A DNA stretch of 14,404 bases from JAABSP01 sp011390135. GTDB lineage: Bacteria; Desulfobacterota; Desulfobacteria; Desulfobacterales; JAABSP01. The stretch spans positions 1 through 14,404 of the forward strand of contig JAABSZ010000101.1 in NCBI GenBank assembly GCA_011390135.1. Reading direction: 5' to 3'. Shown here piece by piece: positions 1-6,105 of the stretch. The notes under the pieces are model-generated. The model was given only the letters and a program-made list of their open reading frames with translations. It was not told the DNA's origin and did no database searches. How positions within the stretch are numbered: the first letter of the stretch is position 1; each line of letters starts with the position of its first letter. The position numbers and the translations under genes are program-made.

Positions 1-12
1 CTCTTTTTCCAT
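1..12 (-). CDS. 5' end of a further gene, cut by the window edge
   Basis: Reading the minus strand, an AAGGAGG Shine-Dalgarno (24-30) is followed 11 bases later by an ATG at position 12, which opens Met-Glu-Lys-Glu before the window ends. It lies only 42 bases beyond the stop of the dehydrogenase gene, on the same strand, so it is probably the next gene of that operon. Four codons give no hint of function. The ribosome site is good, but with so little coding sequence the call is tentative. Confidence 0.45.
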
Positions 13-54
13 ACGTCTCTCTTCCTCCTTTCCGATAAATTAAAGATTGAGGGT

Positions 55-867
55 TTATGGGGCCTGCGCAGTCCAGCCGCCGTCCACGGTGATCATGTTT
101 CCGGTGATGCACCGGGTGTCGTCGGTGGCCAGCCAGCAGACGGCCCGGCCGATGTCCTCCGGCGTGACCTCGGGATCTTTGATCATGTGTCCCGCGAAGA
201 ACTGCTCTTTGGCCTCGGCCTCGTCGTCCATTCCGAAATAGGACGCGATCCCCTTCATCATGTCTGTCCAGACCGTTCCCGGACAGACCACATTGGCGCG
301 AATATTGTGATCGGCCACCTCCATCGCGATCGATTTGTTCAGGCCGATGATCCCGTGCTTGGCCGCACAGTAGTGCCCTCCCATGCCGAATCCCCGCTGC
401 CCCCCCACCGAGGAGATGCTGATGACGCATCCGGAGTGGGCTTTGATCATATGGGGCAGCGCATACCGGCAGCAGAGGTACATCCCCTTCAGATGAGTGT
501 CGAGCACCTCATCCCAGGTCTTCTCGTCCATATCCGCGATCGCGACCATAGAGGTGTTGCCGGCATTGTTGACCAGGATGTCGATCTTCCCGAACTCGGC
601 AACGACCTTTTCCACCATCTGCTCCACATCGGCCGCCTTGCGCACGTCGCACTTGATCCCAAGCGCCTTCACGCCCAGGGACTGGATCTCACCCACCGCC
701 TTTTCCATCCCCTCTGCCGTGGTCATCTTATACGGAATCGTCTCCATATCCTCGCAGATATCCGCGATGACGATATGCGCACCCTCTTGGGCCATGCACT
801 TTGCCGCGGCAAATCCGTTGCCCCTTGCCCCGCCGGTGACGATGGCCACCTTCTCTTTCAGTTTCAT
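55..867 (-). CDS. SDR oxidoreductase, mycofactocin-coupled-like subtype
   Basis: Probable NAD(P)(H)-dependent alcohol/ketone oxidoreductase of the classical short-chain dehydrogenase family, 270 aa, cytosolic. The Rossmann cofactor loop is TGGARGNG (11-18), with Asn replacing the usual Ile. NNAG is at 100-103, and the catalytic triad is Ser153, Tyr166 and Lys170. After the second beta strand (ADIC, 35-38) there is an extra loop of about 20 residues containing IPYKMTT, which resembles the insertion in mycofactocin-coupled SDRs that hold NAD tightly. The start at 867 is chosen because AGGAG lies 7 bases before it; an upstream ATG at 900 has no good site. It is the last full gene of the left-hand cluster, 40 bases after an unknown helical gene. 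The family call is certain, the subtype is from remembered motif pattern, and the substrate is unknown. Confidence 0.9.
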   Translation of the reverse strand: MKLKEKVAIVTGGARGNGFAAAKCMAQEGAHIVIADICEDMETIPYKMTTAEGMEKAVGEIQSLGVKALGIKCDVRKAADVEQMVEKVVAEFGKIDILVNNAGNTSMVAIADMDEKTWDEVLDTHLKGMYLCCRYALPHMIKAHSGCVISISSVGGQRGFGMGGHYCAAKHGIIGLNKSIAMEVADHNIRANVVCPGTVWTDMMKGIASYFGMDDEAEAKEQFFAGHMIKDPEVTPEDIGRAVCWLATDDTRCITGNMITVDGGWTAQAP

Positions 868-907
868 CCTTTTGCTCCTTTTTCCGAATCCTTTACCCAA
901 ATATCTC

Positions 908-1336
908 TTAAATCGCCGCGTTCAACTCTTCGAGCCGGAACTGCTCGCCGATCTGCTGCAGGCTGAAATTGATCTCCTGAAGGTCATCCTTCAGAGAGTC
1001 GAGCCCGTACTCCCGGATCTGATAGTCGATCTGTCCGTGGAGGCCGTAGACGAGGTAGAGCAGGTTCAGCAGTTGCACATGATCCGGTACATTCAGCAGC
1101 GGGCCGATATACCGCGCCATCAGATCCTCCACCCCCAGCTCGTCCAGCCCCCACCGGAGGGTCTCCTGATCAACCTTCTGAAGCATCACCCCTCTGAGCA
1201 GCACCGCGGTGCGAATGCCGAGCCGGGTAATATCCCTGACCATCTCCCGGCTCATCTCTTCGGTGATCCCTGCGCCATTCTCTACAGCTTCCGGACACTG
1301 TTCCGCCGGCTCCTGCGCCGTCGCATGCTGTTCCAT
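908..1336 (-). CDS. Small helical protein of unknown function (142 aa)
   Basis: I do not recognise this family. The first 25 residues are acidic, low-complexity and rich in Glu, Ala and Gln. The rest is predominantly helical, with Leu-rich amphipathic stretches around residues 85-105 (a leucine/tyrosine-rich LLNLLYLVYG segment) and an acidic C-terminal helix around 110-140. There is no signal peptide, no clear membrane span, and only one Cys. An AAGGAG site sits about 7 bases before the ATG, and the gene begins 12 bases after the preceding gene's stop, so it is almost certainly co-transcribed and perhaps a partner of the 108-aa protein upstream. A regulatory or scaffolding role alongside the DUF362/Mrp proteins is possible but is inference only. 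Confidence 0.8.
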   Translation of the reverse strand: MEQHATAQEPAEQCPEAVENGAGITEEMSREMVRDITRLGIRTAVLLRGVMLQKVDQETLRWGLDELGVEDLMARYIGPLLNVPDHVQLLNLLYLVYGLHGQIDYQIREYGLDSLKDDLQEINFSLQQIGEQFRLEELNAAI

Positions 1337-1348
1337 TGAAGATCTCCT

Positions 1349-1675
1349 TCAGGTCATCCTTACCTTCATGGTCTTGACGTGCTTGATGATCTTCTCCAGC
1401 TCCACGAAGAAGGGATTGCAGACCGCATCGGCCTCTCCGGACTCCTTGCATGCGGAGAGCTTCGCGTCGAGATCCTCTGCCTGCTCAGCCAGCTCCTTCA
1501 TGTCCTCGGTCCCCTTCTGGGTCTTGAAGTAGAGCTTGGTCGCGATCGGCTCCAGCTCGTCTGCGATCTTGTTCAGCCGCTCCTGGACATCGGCAAAGGG
1601 GCTCTTTGCCGCCACATTTCTGAAAATCTCACACACCTCTCTCACATAATGGGTTCCCATCTTCTGATCGCTCAA
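1349..1675 (-). CDS. Small coiled-coil-like protein, unknown function (108 aa, TTG start)
   Basis: Unrecognised, strongly charged, all-helical protein. Heptad-like spacing of hydrophobic residues runs through about residues 28-75 (IADELEPIATKLYF, then a Lys/Glu-rich stretch), suggesting a helical hairpin or coiled coil. It has Cys residues near 15, 75 and 86 but no metal motif that I can name. The start is a TTG at 1675: AAGGAGG lies exactly 7 bases upstream, while the first internal ATG (residue 6) has no site of its own. The next gene follows after 12 bases. The 120-base gap before it contains a GGT-rich repeat. The use of a strong ribosome site with a weak start codon may set its level relative to its neighbours; this is inference. 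Confidence 0.78.
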   Translation of the reverse strand: MSDQKMGTHYVREVCEIFRNVAAKSPFADVQERLNKIADELEPIATKLYFKTQKGTEDMKELAEQAEDLDAKLSACKESGEADAVCNPFFVELEKIIKHVKTMKVRMT

Positions 1676-1682
1676 TTTGGTT

Positions 1683-1689
1683 CCTCCTT
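1683..1689 (-). promoter_or_regulatory. Ribosome binding site deciding a TTG start
   Basis: AAGGAGG on the minus strand, 7 bases before TTG at 1675. It is the evidence for using TTG rather than the internal ATG at codon 6. Confidence 0.75.
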
Positions 1690-1753
1690 ATTCTTCAAAA
1701 TGGATAATCAAAGCAAAACTATAAAAACAGCCTTTTCGGATTTTATCAATTCA

Positions 1754-1774
1754 CCACCAGCCACCAACCACCAA
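1754..1774. repeat. Three tandem 7-bp units, G-rich on the transcribed strand
   Basis: On the plus strand CCACCAG is followed by CCACCAA twice without a gap, with a related CACCAGC directly after. On the minus strand, which is the sense of the surrounding genes, this becomes a run of GG pairs spaced by one to four bases. It sits between the stop of the Mrp-type gene and the start of the 108-aa gene. The mRNA could in principle form a two-layer G-quadruplex. There is no U-tract hairpin here. Confidence 0.6.
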
Positions 1775-1795
1775 CACCAGCACTATTCACCAACC

Positions 1796-2803
1796 TCAAT
1801 GCCGATGATGCTCATGCCCATGCCCGCACCCGCACCCGTCCTCCTCCTTGGGCCTGGCATGGATATGGCCGTGGCTGCAGTGGCTTCCCTCTCCGTGGCC
1901 GTGATGATGGCTGGCTCCGGGGCAGGGCTTGTGCTCTTCGGGCGGGGCCTCCTTGACCGCCTTTGGGGGGAGTTGGCTGCTCAGGGTATCCGCGATTCTG
2001 GTAAAGGAAGTGGCCGTCAGGCTTTGGGGATGGAGATTCACCACCGGAACCCCGGTATCGGCCGCCTCGGAGAACTGCGGGTCGATGGGGACGGAACCCA
2101 GAAACGGGATCTCCATCATCCGCGCAAGCTGTTTCCCCTTGTCTCTGCCGAAGAGATAGACCGTATCCCCGCAACTGCAGGTGTAGTGGCTCATGTTCTC
2201 GATGAGGCCCAGCACCTTGGCCCCCAGTGTAATGGAGGCGTTGATCGCCTTGGAGCAGACCAGGGTGGAGACCTCCTGCGGCGTGGTGACGATGATGACG
2301 CCGTCCAGGTCCGGGATCGACTTTAAAATCGCGATAGGCTCGTCCCCGGTTCCGGGGGGAAGATCGACCAGCAGATAGTCGAGCCCGCCCCATTTGGCCG
2401 CGGAGAGAAGCTGCCGGATGGTGCGGCTCTTGGTCTGACCCCGCCACATTACCGGGGTCATCTCCCCGGGCCAGAAAAGGGCAACGGAGAGCGCCTTGAT
2501 TCCGGTTGCCGCGACCACCGGATCGAGCCAGAACGCGCCGTTGAGCCGTGCCTGCTCCTTTTTGATCCCGAGCATCTTGGGAATGCTGGGGCCGTGGAGA
2601 TCCGCGTCAAAGATCCCCACCCGGTTCCCGGCCTTCTGTAGTGCGGCCGCGAGGTTGACCGTGGCCGCGGTCTTTCCCACGCCGCCCTTTCCGGAGAGGA
2701 TCGCTATCTTGTACCGGACGTACTGAAGGGCATCCGCGATGGCCCCGTCCTTCATCAATTGCTGCTTCTGGCGTTCGACGAACTCGCTTCGGTTCATCGT
2801 CAT
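1796..2803 (-). CDS. Mrp/NBP35/ApbC-type P-loop ATPase with His/Cys-rich tail
   Basis: Member of the Mrp/Nbp35 Fe-S cluster carrier family (335 aa), cytosolic, expected to bind and transfer [4Fe-4S] clusters in an ATP-dependent way. A deviant Walker A, GKGGVGKT, is at 38-45, with FDADLHGPS at 65-73, the Walker B region VDLPPGTGDEP at 146-156, and the family signature ENMS at 202-205. The cluster-binding motif is normally CxxC just after ENMS; here it is Cys209-Ser-Cys211, one residue short. After about residue 288 comes a 47-residue tail with 14 His and 4 Cys, unlike the rest of the protein, suggesting Ni, Zn or Co binding or storage. AAGGAGG stands 6-7 bases before the ATG at 2803; a second ATG two codons later is possible. 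It follows a DUF362 gene by 49 bases. The fold is certain; the specific client is unknown. Confidence 0.93.
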   Translation of the reverse strand: MTMNRSEFVERQKQQLMKDGAIADALQYVRYKIAILSGKGGVGKTAATVNLAAALQKAGNRVGIFDADLHGPSIPKMLGIKKEQARLNGAFWLDPVVAATGIKALSVALFWPGEMTPVMWRGQTKSRTIRQLLSAAKWGGLDYLLVDLPPGTGDEPIAILKSIPDLDGVIIVTTPQEVSTLVCSKAINASITLGAKVLGLIENMSHYTCSCGDTVYLFGRDKGKQLARMMEIPFLGSVPIDPQFSEAADTGVPVVNLHPQSLTATSFTRIADTLSSQLPPKAVKEAPPEEHKPCPGASHHHGHGEGSHCSHGHIHARPKEEDGCGCGHGHEHHRH

Positions 2804-2852
2804 TTCGGCTCCTCCTTAGAAAAGATCTGTTTGCATCTGAAAATTGACGGGG

Positions 2853-3788
2853 TCAGGAGATCTGCCGGATCGACCATTCCGCACTGCCCAGCCCCATATC
2901 GGCCGCTGTTCGGATCAGACCGGGAAAATCGACACCGACCATCTCCTCTATTGCGGGATTCTGTTTTGTTATCAGTGCCCAAGTGGCTCCGTCGAGGGCC
3001 ACCGGGTCATTCGAGGCGAGAAAGCCGATATTTTCAACCACCGGCCCCTCGCTGAAAGGATAATATTCGGGCTGGGGCGTAACATCCCAGAGATAGTTTA
3101 CGTAAAAGATTCGCTCTTCAACAGCGTTCCGAACCCCGAAACAGCTCTCCAGAGCCCGCCGATGAAATCCATTCACCTGATCCGTTCCGGGCCGGCTGCC
3201 GTTGAAGATATAGGGGCTCAACCCCTGCAGCACCCGGGTCCTTGCCCTGCCCGACAGACATTCAAACCCGCTGTTCAACAGCGCACCATTTATTCCAAAG
3301 AGCGGGTGCAAAGTCACATGGGAGAGCACCCGGAGCGCATCGGCCCGGCAGACCGCGGCCCCCACTTCGACCCCGCCCAGCTCCGATTCGGTCGAGCCGC
3401 AGGGATAAAGATCCCCCTCATCGCCCGAAAACCCGCCGTTTAGGAGAAAAAGCCCTCCCAGAGTCTCCTTGCTGTATCCCCTGGCCCCGGCCGTCTTCAG
3501 AAAGGTATTCCCCCGGGCCTTTCGCCAGTAGTCCACCAGACGCTGTCCGTCGCAGATCAGGGGGCATTTGAGGGTCTTCTCCTCCATGACCTCCGTAAAG
3601 ACCTGGATGAAGTTGGGCCTAAGGCCGTACTCATAACCCGCTTCCGCGGTATTGATCTTCACCGCCACCTGCATCGATTCCAAAAGATCCTCGATGATCC
3701 CTGCGGCCTCGGACAGGCGGAGAAGCTTGTGACGGATCGAATTTTCAAAGCTCATCTGCCGGGTATCCACCCATACCACTTCGCTCAT
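2853..3788 (-). CDS. DUF362 family protein, lacking Fe-S cysteines
   Basis: 311-aa protein of the DUF362 family (function not established; many members carry a ferredoxin domain). The C-terminal family hallmark NIGFLASNDPVALD is at 253-266. The N-terminal hallmark, usually V-x-I-K-x-H-x-G-E, is degenerate here: VAVKINTAE at 41-49 has Asn in place of His and Ala in place of Gly, though the following LRPNF is kept. Cysteines are scattered (75, 79, 130, 147, 177, 216) and form no CxxCxxC set, so no ferredoxin cluster is expected. No signal peptide is seen. The start at 3788 has a modest AGAGG site about 10 bases upstream. It lies 170 bases after the larger DUF362 gene, which suggests paralogous partners in which one carries the cluster and this one has diverged. 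Confidence 0.85.
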   Translation of the reverse strand: MSEVVWVDTRQMSFENSIRHKLLRLSEAAGIIEDLLESMQVAVKINTAEAGYEYGLRPNFIQVFTEVMEEKTLKCPLICDGQRLVDYWRKARGNTFLKTAGARGYSKETLGGLFLLNGGFSGDEGDLYPCGSTESELGGVEVGAAVCRADALRVLSHVTLHPLFGINGALLNSGFECLSGRARTRVLQGLSPYIFNGSRPGTDQVNGFHRRALESCFGVRNAVEERIFYVNYLWDVTPQPEYYPFSEGPVVENIGFLASNDPVALDGATWALITKQNPAIEEMVGVDFPGLIRTAADMGLGSAEWSIRQIS

Positions 3789-3802
3789 GGATGTATGCCT
3801 CT

Positions 3803-3870
3803 CAGTTGCAATCTTGATTCAGTTGCGTTCTTAAATCGGTTGCGATCTCAATCTATTTCCGATCGTAATT
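3803..3870. repeat. Four degenerate 17-bp tandem units before a DUF362 gene
   Basis: Reading plus: CAGTTGCAATCTTGATT (3803), CAGTTGCGTTCTTAAAT (3820), CGGTTGCGATCTCAATC (3837) and TATTTCCGATCGTAATT (3854). The units abut exactly and keep a period of 17. The first three share the GTTGC core, and the fourth has drifted. The block ends 14 bases before the ATG of the 311-aa gene, so it would lie in its leader, where it could be an operator array or an mRNA element; either role is inference. Confidence 0.65.
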
Positions 3871-3886
3871 CAGTCTCTATGTGCGG

Positions 3887-3926
3887 GAAAGGGGCCGGAG
3901 AAGGCAGAAACCTCCCCCGGCCTTTC
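3887..3926 (-). terminator. Stem-loop between the two DUF362 genes, weak terminator or attenuator
   Basis: An inverted repeat pairs GAAAGG plus CCGG on the left with CCGG plus CCTTTC on the right, with two bulged G bases and a loop of about 18. On the minus strand it lies 33 bases after the stop of the larger DUF362 gene. No U-run follows (the next bases are CCGCAC), so full intrinsic termination is doubtful. It may lower read-through into the downstream genes or stabilise the upstream message. Confidence 0.35.
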
Positions 3927-3958
3927 TCCTGCAATCAGCTACAACTCACCTGCCGGGC

Positions 3959-5458
3959 CTATTTGCTGAAGGGATCATACTTCTTCCACTCGCTGAAGAC
4001 CCAATCCTTGTTGTAGTCGGTCCGCCTGAAGGGCTGCACTTCGGTGGCGAGATCATTCCGATGGAACGTCTCTCTCAGGCGCAGCGTAGTCGCCTTGCCC
4101 TTTTCGCCGCCTGCGCCCCGGACCTGCCAGCGGGCCGCGCTCTCAGGTGAGAGCACCGGCTCGTAGTTGATCAGCTCATACTTCTGGCTGCCCAGTCCGA
4201 TCTTCTCGGCCGCGGCCATCGTGATCCTCGGGCTGAAGCCGTTGACCATCTGGAACTTGTCGTCGCCGGGCTTGCACCCCTTCTCTTCGGCCACCGATCC
4301 AGGGCTGATGGCCATCTTGTCGATGGCATCCAGAGTCGCCATCTCCACGGCCACCAGATCCTTGCCGGCAAAAAGCCCCACATCCGCGCAGATGGCAAGA
4401 CCGGCCCACGGAAAGCAGTCGCACTCCGGAACCACGTCAATGGCATGGTTGATGTAGCCGACCTTCCCCTTCTCGAAGCACTTGAGCGCGCCCAGGGCCG
4501 CGTCCGCATGTGCGATCATCGCATTGGGGAAGTAGTTCTCCTCGAAGGTGATGCCGGTCATGCCCGAAAAGATGCAGGTCACCTGACAGGAGTAGCAGAG
4601 ACGGCACTTGGAGGGGTCCCAGACCTTTCCGTGCTCCACCACATGGTGAGCCTGCCGGGGGCAGGAGTCGTCGCACATCTGATGAAACTTGCACGCCTTG
4701 CCCGGACACTGGTCCGTAAACTTGGGCCAGCCGATCGCATCATGGGGATCGCCCCAGTGGGCCAAATGGGTGATGTACTTGCCCCGCTTGGACTGGCACC
4801 CGATCCCGAGCTGCTTCAACGCGCCGCCGTACATGGTGATGGCGTGCCCCCGGGCGTGGGCCAGCACGATCATCGCGTCTGCCTCCGCGACGGCCCGGCC
4901 GATGTAGGTCTCCTTGAGGATCAATCCGTCGGGAATGTCCACCCGATAATCATCCTCACCTGCAAAACCGTCGGCCACGACCACCGGACATCCGAAGGTC
5001 GCGTCGGTGTACCCGTGACGGGTCGCACCGGCCTTCTGATAGTGGGAGTAGGCCATGGAATTGAAGATGTGGTAGGACAGGGTCGTGTCGTTGACCACAT
5101 AGGGGTTGCCGCCGCAGGCCTTGACCTCCTCCACGATGGCCGCGATGTATTCGGGCCGCAGGATCGCGGTCCGGTTCCATTCGCCGTAGTGGATCTTGAT
5201 CGCTACCTCGTCTCCCTTGTCGAAGCACTCATTCAGCTTGGCCTCGTAGAACAGATCCTTGGCCTTGCAGATCATCGACTCGGTCCAATTCGTGGCATTG
5301 GCCTCCGCAAACCATACCGGGGCTGTGCCCGATGTGGTGAAAGGCCCCCAGTTCTCCTTGGGCGGATGCCAGCTCTTTGTCTGATAAGTGTCCCTGCCGC
5401 CGTCGACGGGCTGGGACATCTCGACCCACTTGGTGGGTTCGCATTTGTAATCAGCCAC
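3959..5458 (-). CDS. Large DUF362 protein with two [4Fe-4S]-type cysteine clusters
   Basis: 499-aa DUF362 protein, probably cytosolic and redox-active; no reaction is established for the family. The N-terminal hallmark VAIKIHYGEW (85-94) followed by LRPEY is intact, and the C-terminal hallmark DVGLFAGKDLVAVE is at 359-372. Between them lies a cysteine-rich insert: Cys251, 256, 262 and 266, then a perfect CxxCxxCxxxC at Cys285, 288, 291 and 295. This is consistent with two [4Fe-4S] clusters, although the first has non-standard spacing. Further Cys near 346, 348, 357 and 395 could add ligands. No twin-arginine or Sec signal is visible. The start is GTG at 5458, because AAAGGAG lies 8 bases before it; an ATG at 5476 has its only site 1-2 bases away. 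The gene is first in the left cluster, behind a sigma-54-like promoter. Confidence 0.88.
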   Translation of the reverse strand: MADYKCEPTKWVEMSQPVDGGRDTYQTKSWHPPKENWGPFTTSGTAPVWFAEANATNWTESMICKAKDLFYEAKLNECFDKGDEVAIKIHYGEWNRTAILRPEYIAAIVEEVKACGGNPYVVNDTTLSYHIFNSMAYSHYQKAGATRHGYTDATFGCPVVVADGFAGEDDYRVDIPDGLILKETYIGRAVAEADAMIVLAHARGHAITMYGGALKQLGIGCQSKRGKYITHLAHWGDPHDAIGWPKFTDQCPGKACKFHQMCDDSCPRQAHHVVEHGKVWDPSKCRLCYSCQVTCIFSGMTGITFEENYFPNAMIAHADAALGALKCFEKGKVGYINHAIDVVPECDCFPWAGLAICADVGLFAGKDLVAVEMATLDAIDKMAISPGSVAEEKGCKPGDDKFQMVNGFSPRITMAAAEKIGLGSQKYELINYEPVLSPESAARWQVRGAGGEKGKATTLRLRETFHRNDLATEVQPFRRTDYNKDWVFSEWKKYDPFSK

Positions 5459-5466
5459 CGGGTCTT

Positions 5467-5473
5467 CTCCTTT
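5467..5473 (-). promoter_or_regulatory. Ribosome binding site deciding a GTG start
   Basis: AAAGGAG on the minus strand, 8 bases before GTG at 5458. The ATG at 5476 lies directly upstream of this site and so would not use it, which argues for the shorter 499-aa product. Confidence 0.65.
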
Positions 5474-5554
5474 CATTCTCCGATTTCAAAAATCAATCGC
5501 CCTTTGCCTGTGCAAAACTTCCATGTTCTGCGGTTTCTGCATCCCTCCTTTCCC

Positions 5555-5593
5555 TTTGGTTCTCAAATTTGGTCATCAAATTTGGTCCTCAAA
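5555..5593. repeat. Three tandem 13-bp palindromic units in the DUF362 leader
   Basis: Plus strand: TTTGGTTCTCAAA, TTTGGTCATCAAA and TTTGGTCCTCAAA, abutting at 5555, 5568 and 5581. The consensus is TTTGGTnnTCAAA, and each unit contains the inverted repeat TTTG-N5-CAAA. The block lies between the predicted sigma-54 start point and the gene, that is, at the very 5' end of the message. It could be an operator triplet, or three tiny RNA hairpins with 5-base loops (UUUG stem, CAAA stem). Confidence 0.8.
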
Positions 5594-5604
5594 GAGGAGG
5601 CTGT

Positions 5605-5621
5605 ATGCAAAGGATGTGCCT
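5605..5621 (-). promoter_or_regulatory. Sigma-54 (-24/-12) promoter candidate
   Basis: Minus strand AGGCACATCCTTTGCAT. Against the sigma-54 consensus TGGCACG-N4-TTGCW it keeps GGCAC and TTGCA, with exactly 10 bases between the GG and GC. It mismatches only at the first T and at the G after CAC. Transcription would begin near 5595, about 137 bases before the GTG start. Such promoters need an enhancer-binding activator; I see no clear upstream palindrome, but the stretch about 5655-5715 is AT-rich and could bend. Confidence 0.62.
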
Positions 5622-5687
5622 GCATTTCTGACAAGAAGGGTATCCGTGGCGGTCTGAATTTTGGATTTCCTATATATTTAAAGACTT

Positions 5688-5957
5688 ATGTTGAAAATTT
5701 TTTTAGATAAAGAAGAGAAAAGGCTGCAAAAAGGTATGACGGAAAGGCATGCTCCAGGAAGATTTGCCTCTTATTCAGAGACCGAATGGGATTCAATTTA
5801 TTGGGATCACTATAAAAATCGGAAGGTCGCGTCGGGTGGGGCAAAAAAGGACAGGCGGCCCCAGATTCTCTGCTGTGCCATGAACAGAGATTCCCTTGGG
5901 GTCGGCTATGATCATCGGCATTGGGATCTTTTTCTGTCTGAGATCCATCAAATCTGA
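5688..5957 (+). CDS. Possible small protein or gene remnant (89 aa), doubtful
   Basis: An open frame on the plus strand in the 408-base gap between the sigma-54 promoter and the metK terminator. The product would be hydrophilic, with a basic N-terminus, a Trp/Tyr-rich centre (ERHAPGRFASYSETEWDS) and a CC pair near residue 62. No ribosome site precedes the ATG at 5688, and an internal ATG at codon 17 has only a poorly placed AAGG. I recognise no family. After its stop there is an inverted repeat GATCCAG/CTGGATC (5965-5996, loop 18) without a U-run. It is either a poorly expressed small gene, the remnant of one, or chance. Apart from this the gap shows nothing else. Confidence 0.25.
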   Translation: MLKIFLDKEEKRLQKGMTERHAPGRFASYSETEWDSIYWDHYKNRKVASGGAKKDRRPQILCCAMNRDSLGVGYDHRHWDLFLSEIHQI

Positions 5958-6028
5958 AGAGGCCGATCCAGCATGCTCTTCTTTCCCGCCTGGATCAGCA
6001 TCCTGAAAGGCAGTGTGAGAGAGAAGTC

Positions 6029-6070
6029 AAAAAAAAACGCCCCCCGAAGAGTGTTCCATTCGAGGGGCGC
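6029..6070 (-). terminator. Intrinsic terminator of the methyl-cycle operon
   Basis: On the minus strand an 11-bp stem (CGCCCCTCGAA pairing with TTCGGGGGGCG, one G-U pair, 10-base loop) is followed directly by nine T residues. It lies 36 bases after the metK stop and is a textbook Rho-independent terminator for the four-gene transcript. Confidence 0.95.
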
Positions 6071-6105
6071 AAGGTATCAGAGAAGAGTTTCGGGAGGGAG
6101 GGAGG

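Noticed and set aside
1379..2326. 315-codon plus-strand frame opposite the Mrp and 108-aa genes
   Set aside because: Covers two real minus-strand genes and the gap between them; no ribosome site or family resemblance.
3880..3899. GG-N10-GC pair before the second DUF362 gene
   Set aside because: Lies in C-rich hairpin sequence and lacks TTGC; almost certainly coincidental.
4445..5710. 421-codon open frame on the plus strand, antisense to the large DUF362 gene
   Set aside because: It mirrors a GC-rich real gene, has no ribosome site, and its product is low-complexity (His, Gly, Val, Asp) without family features.
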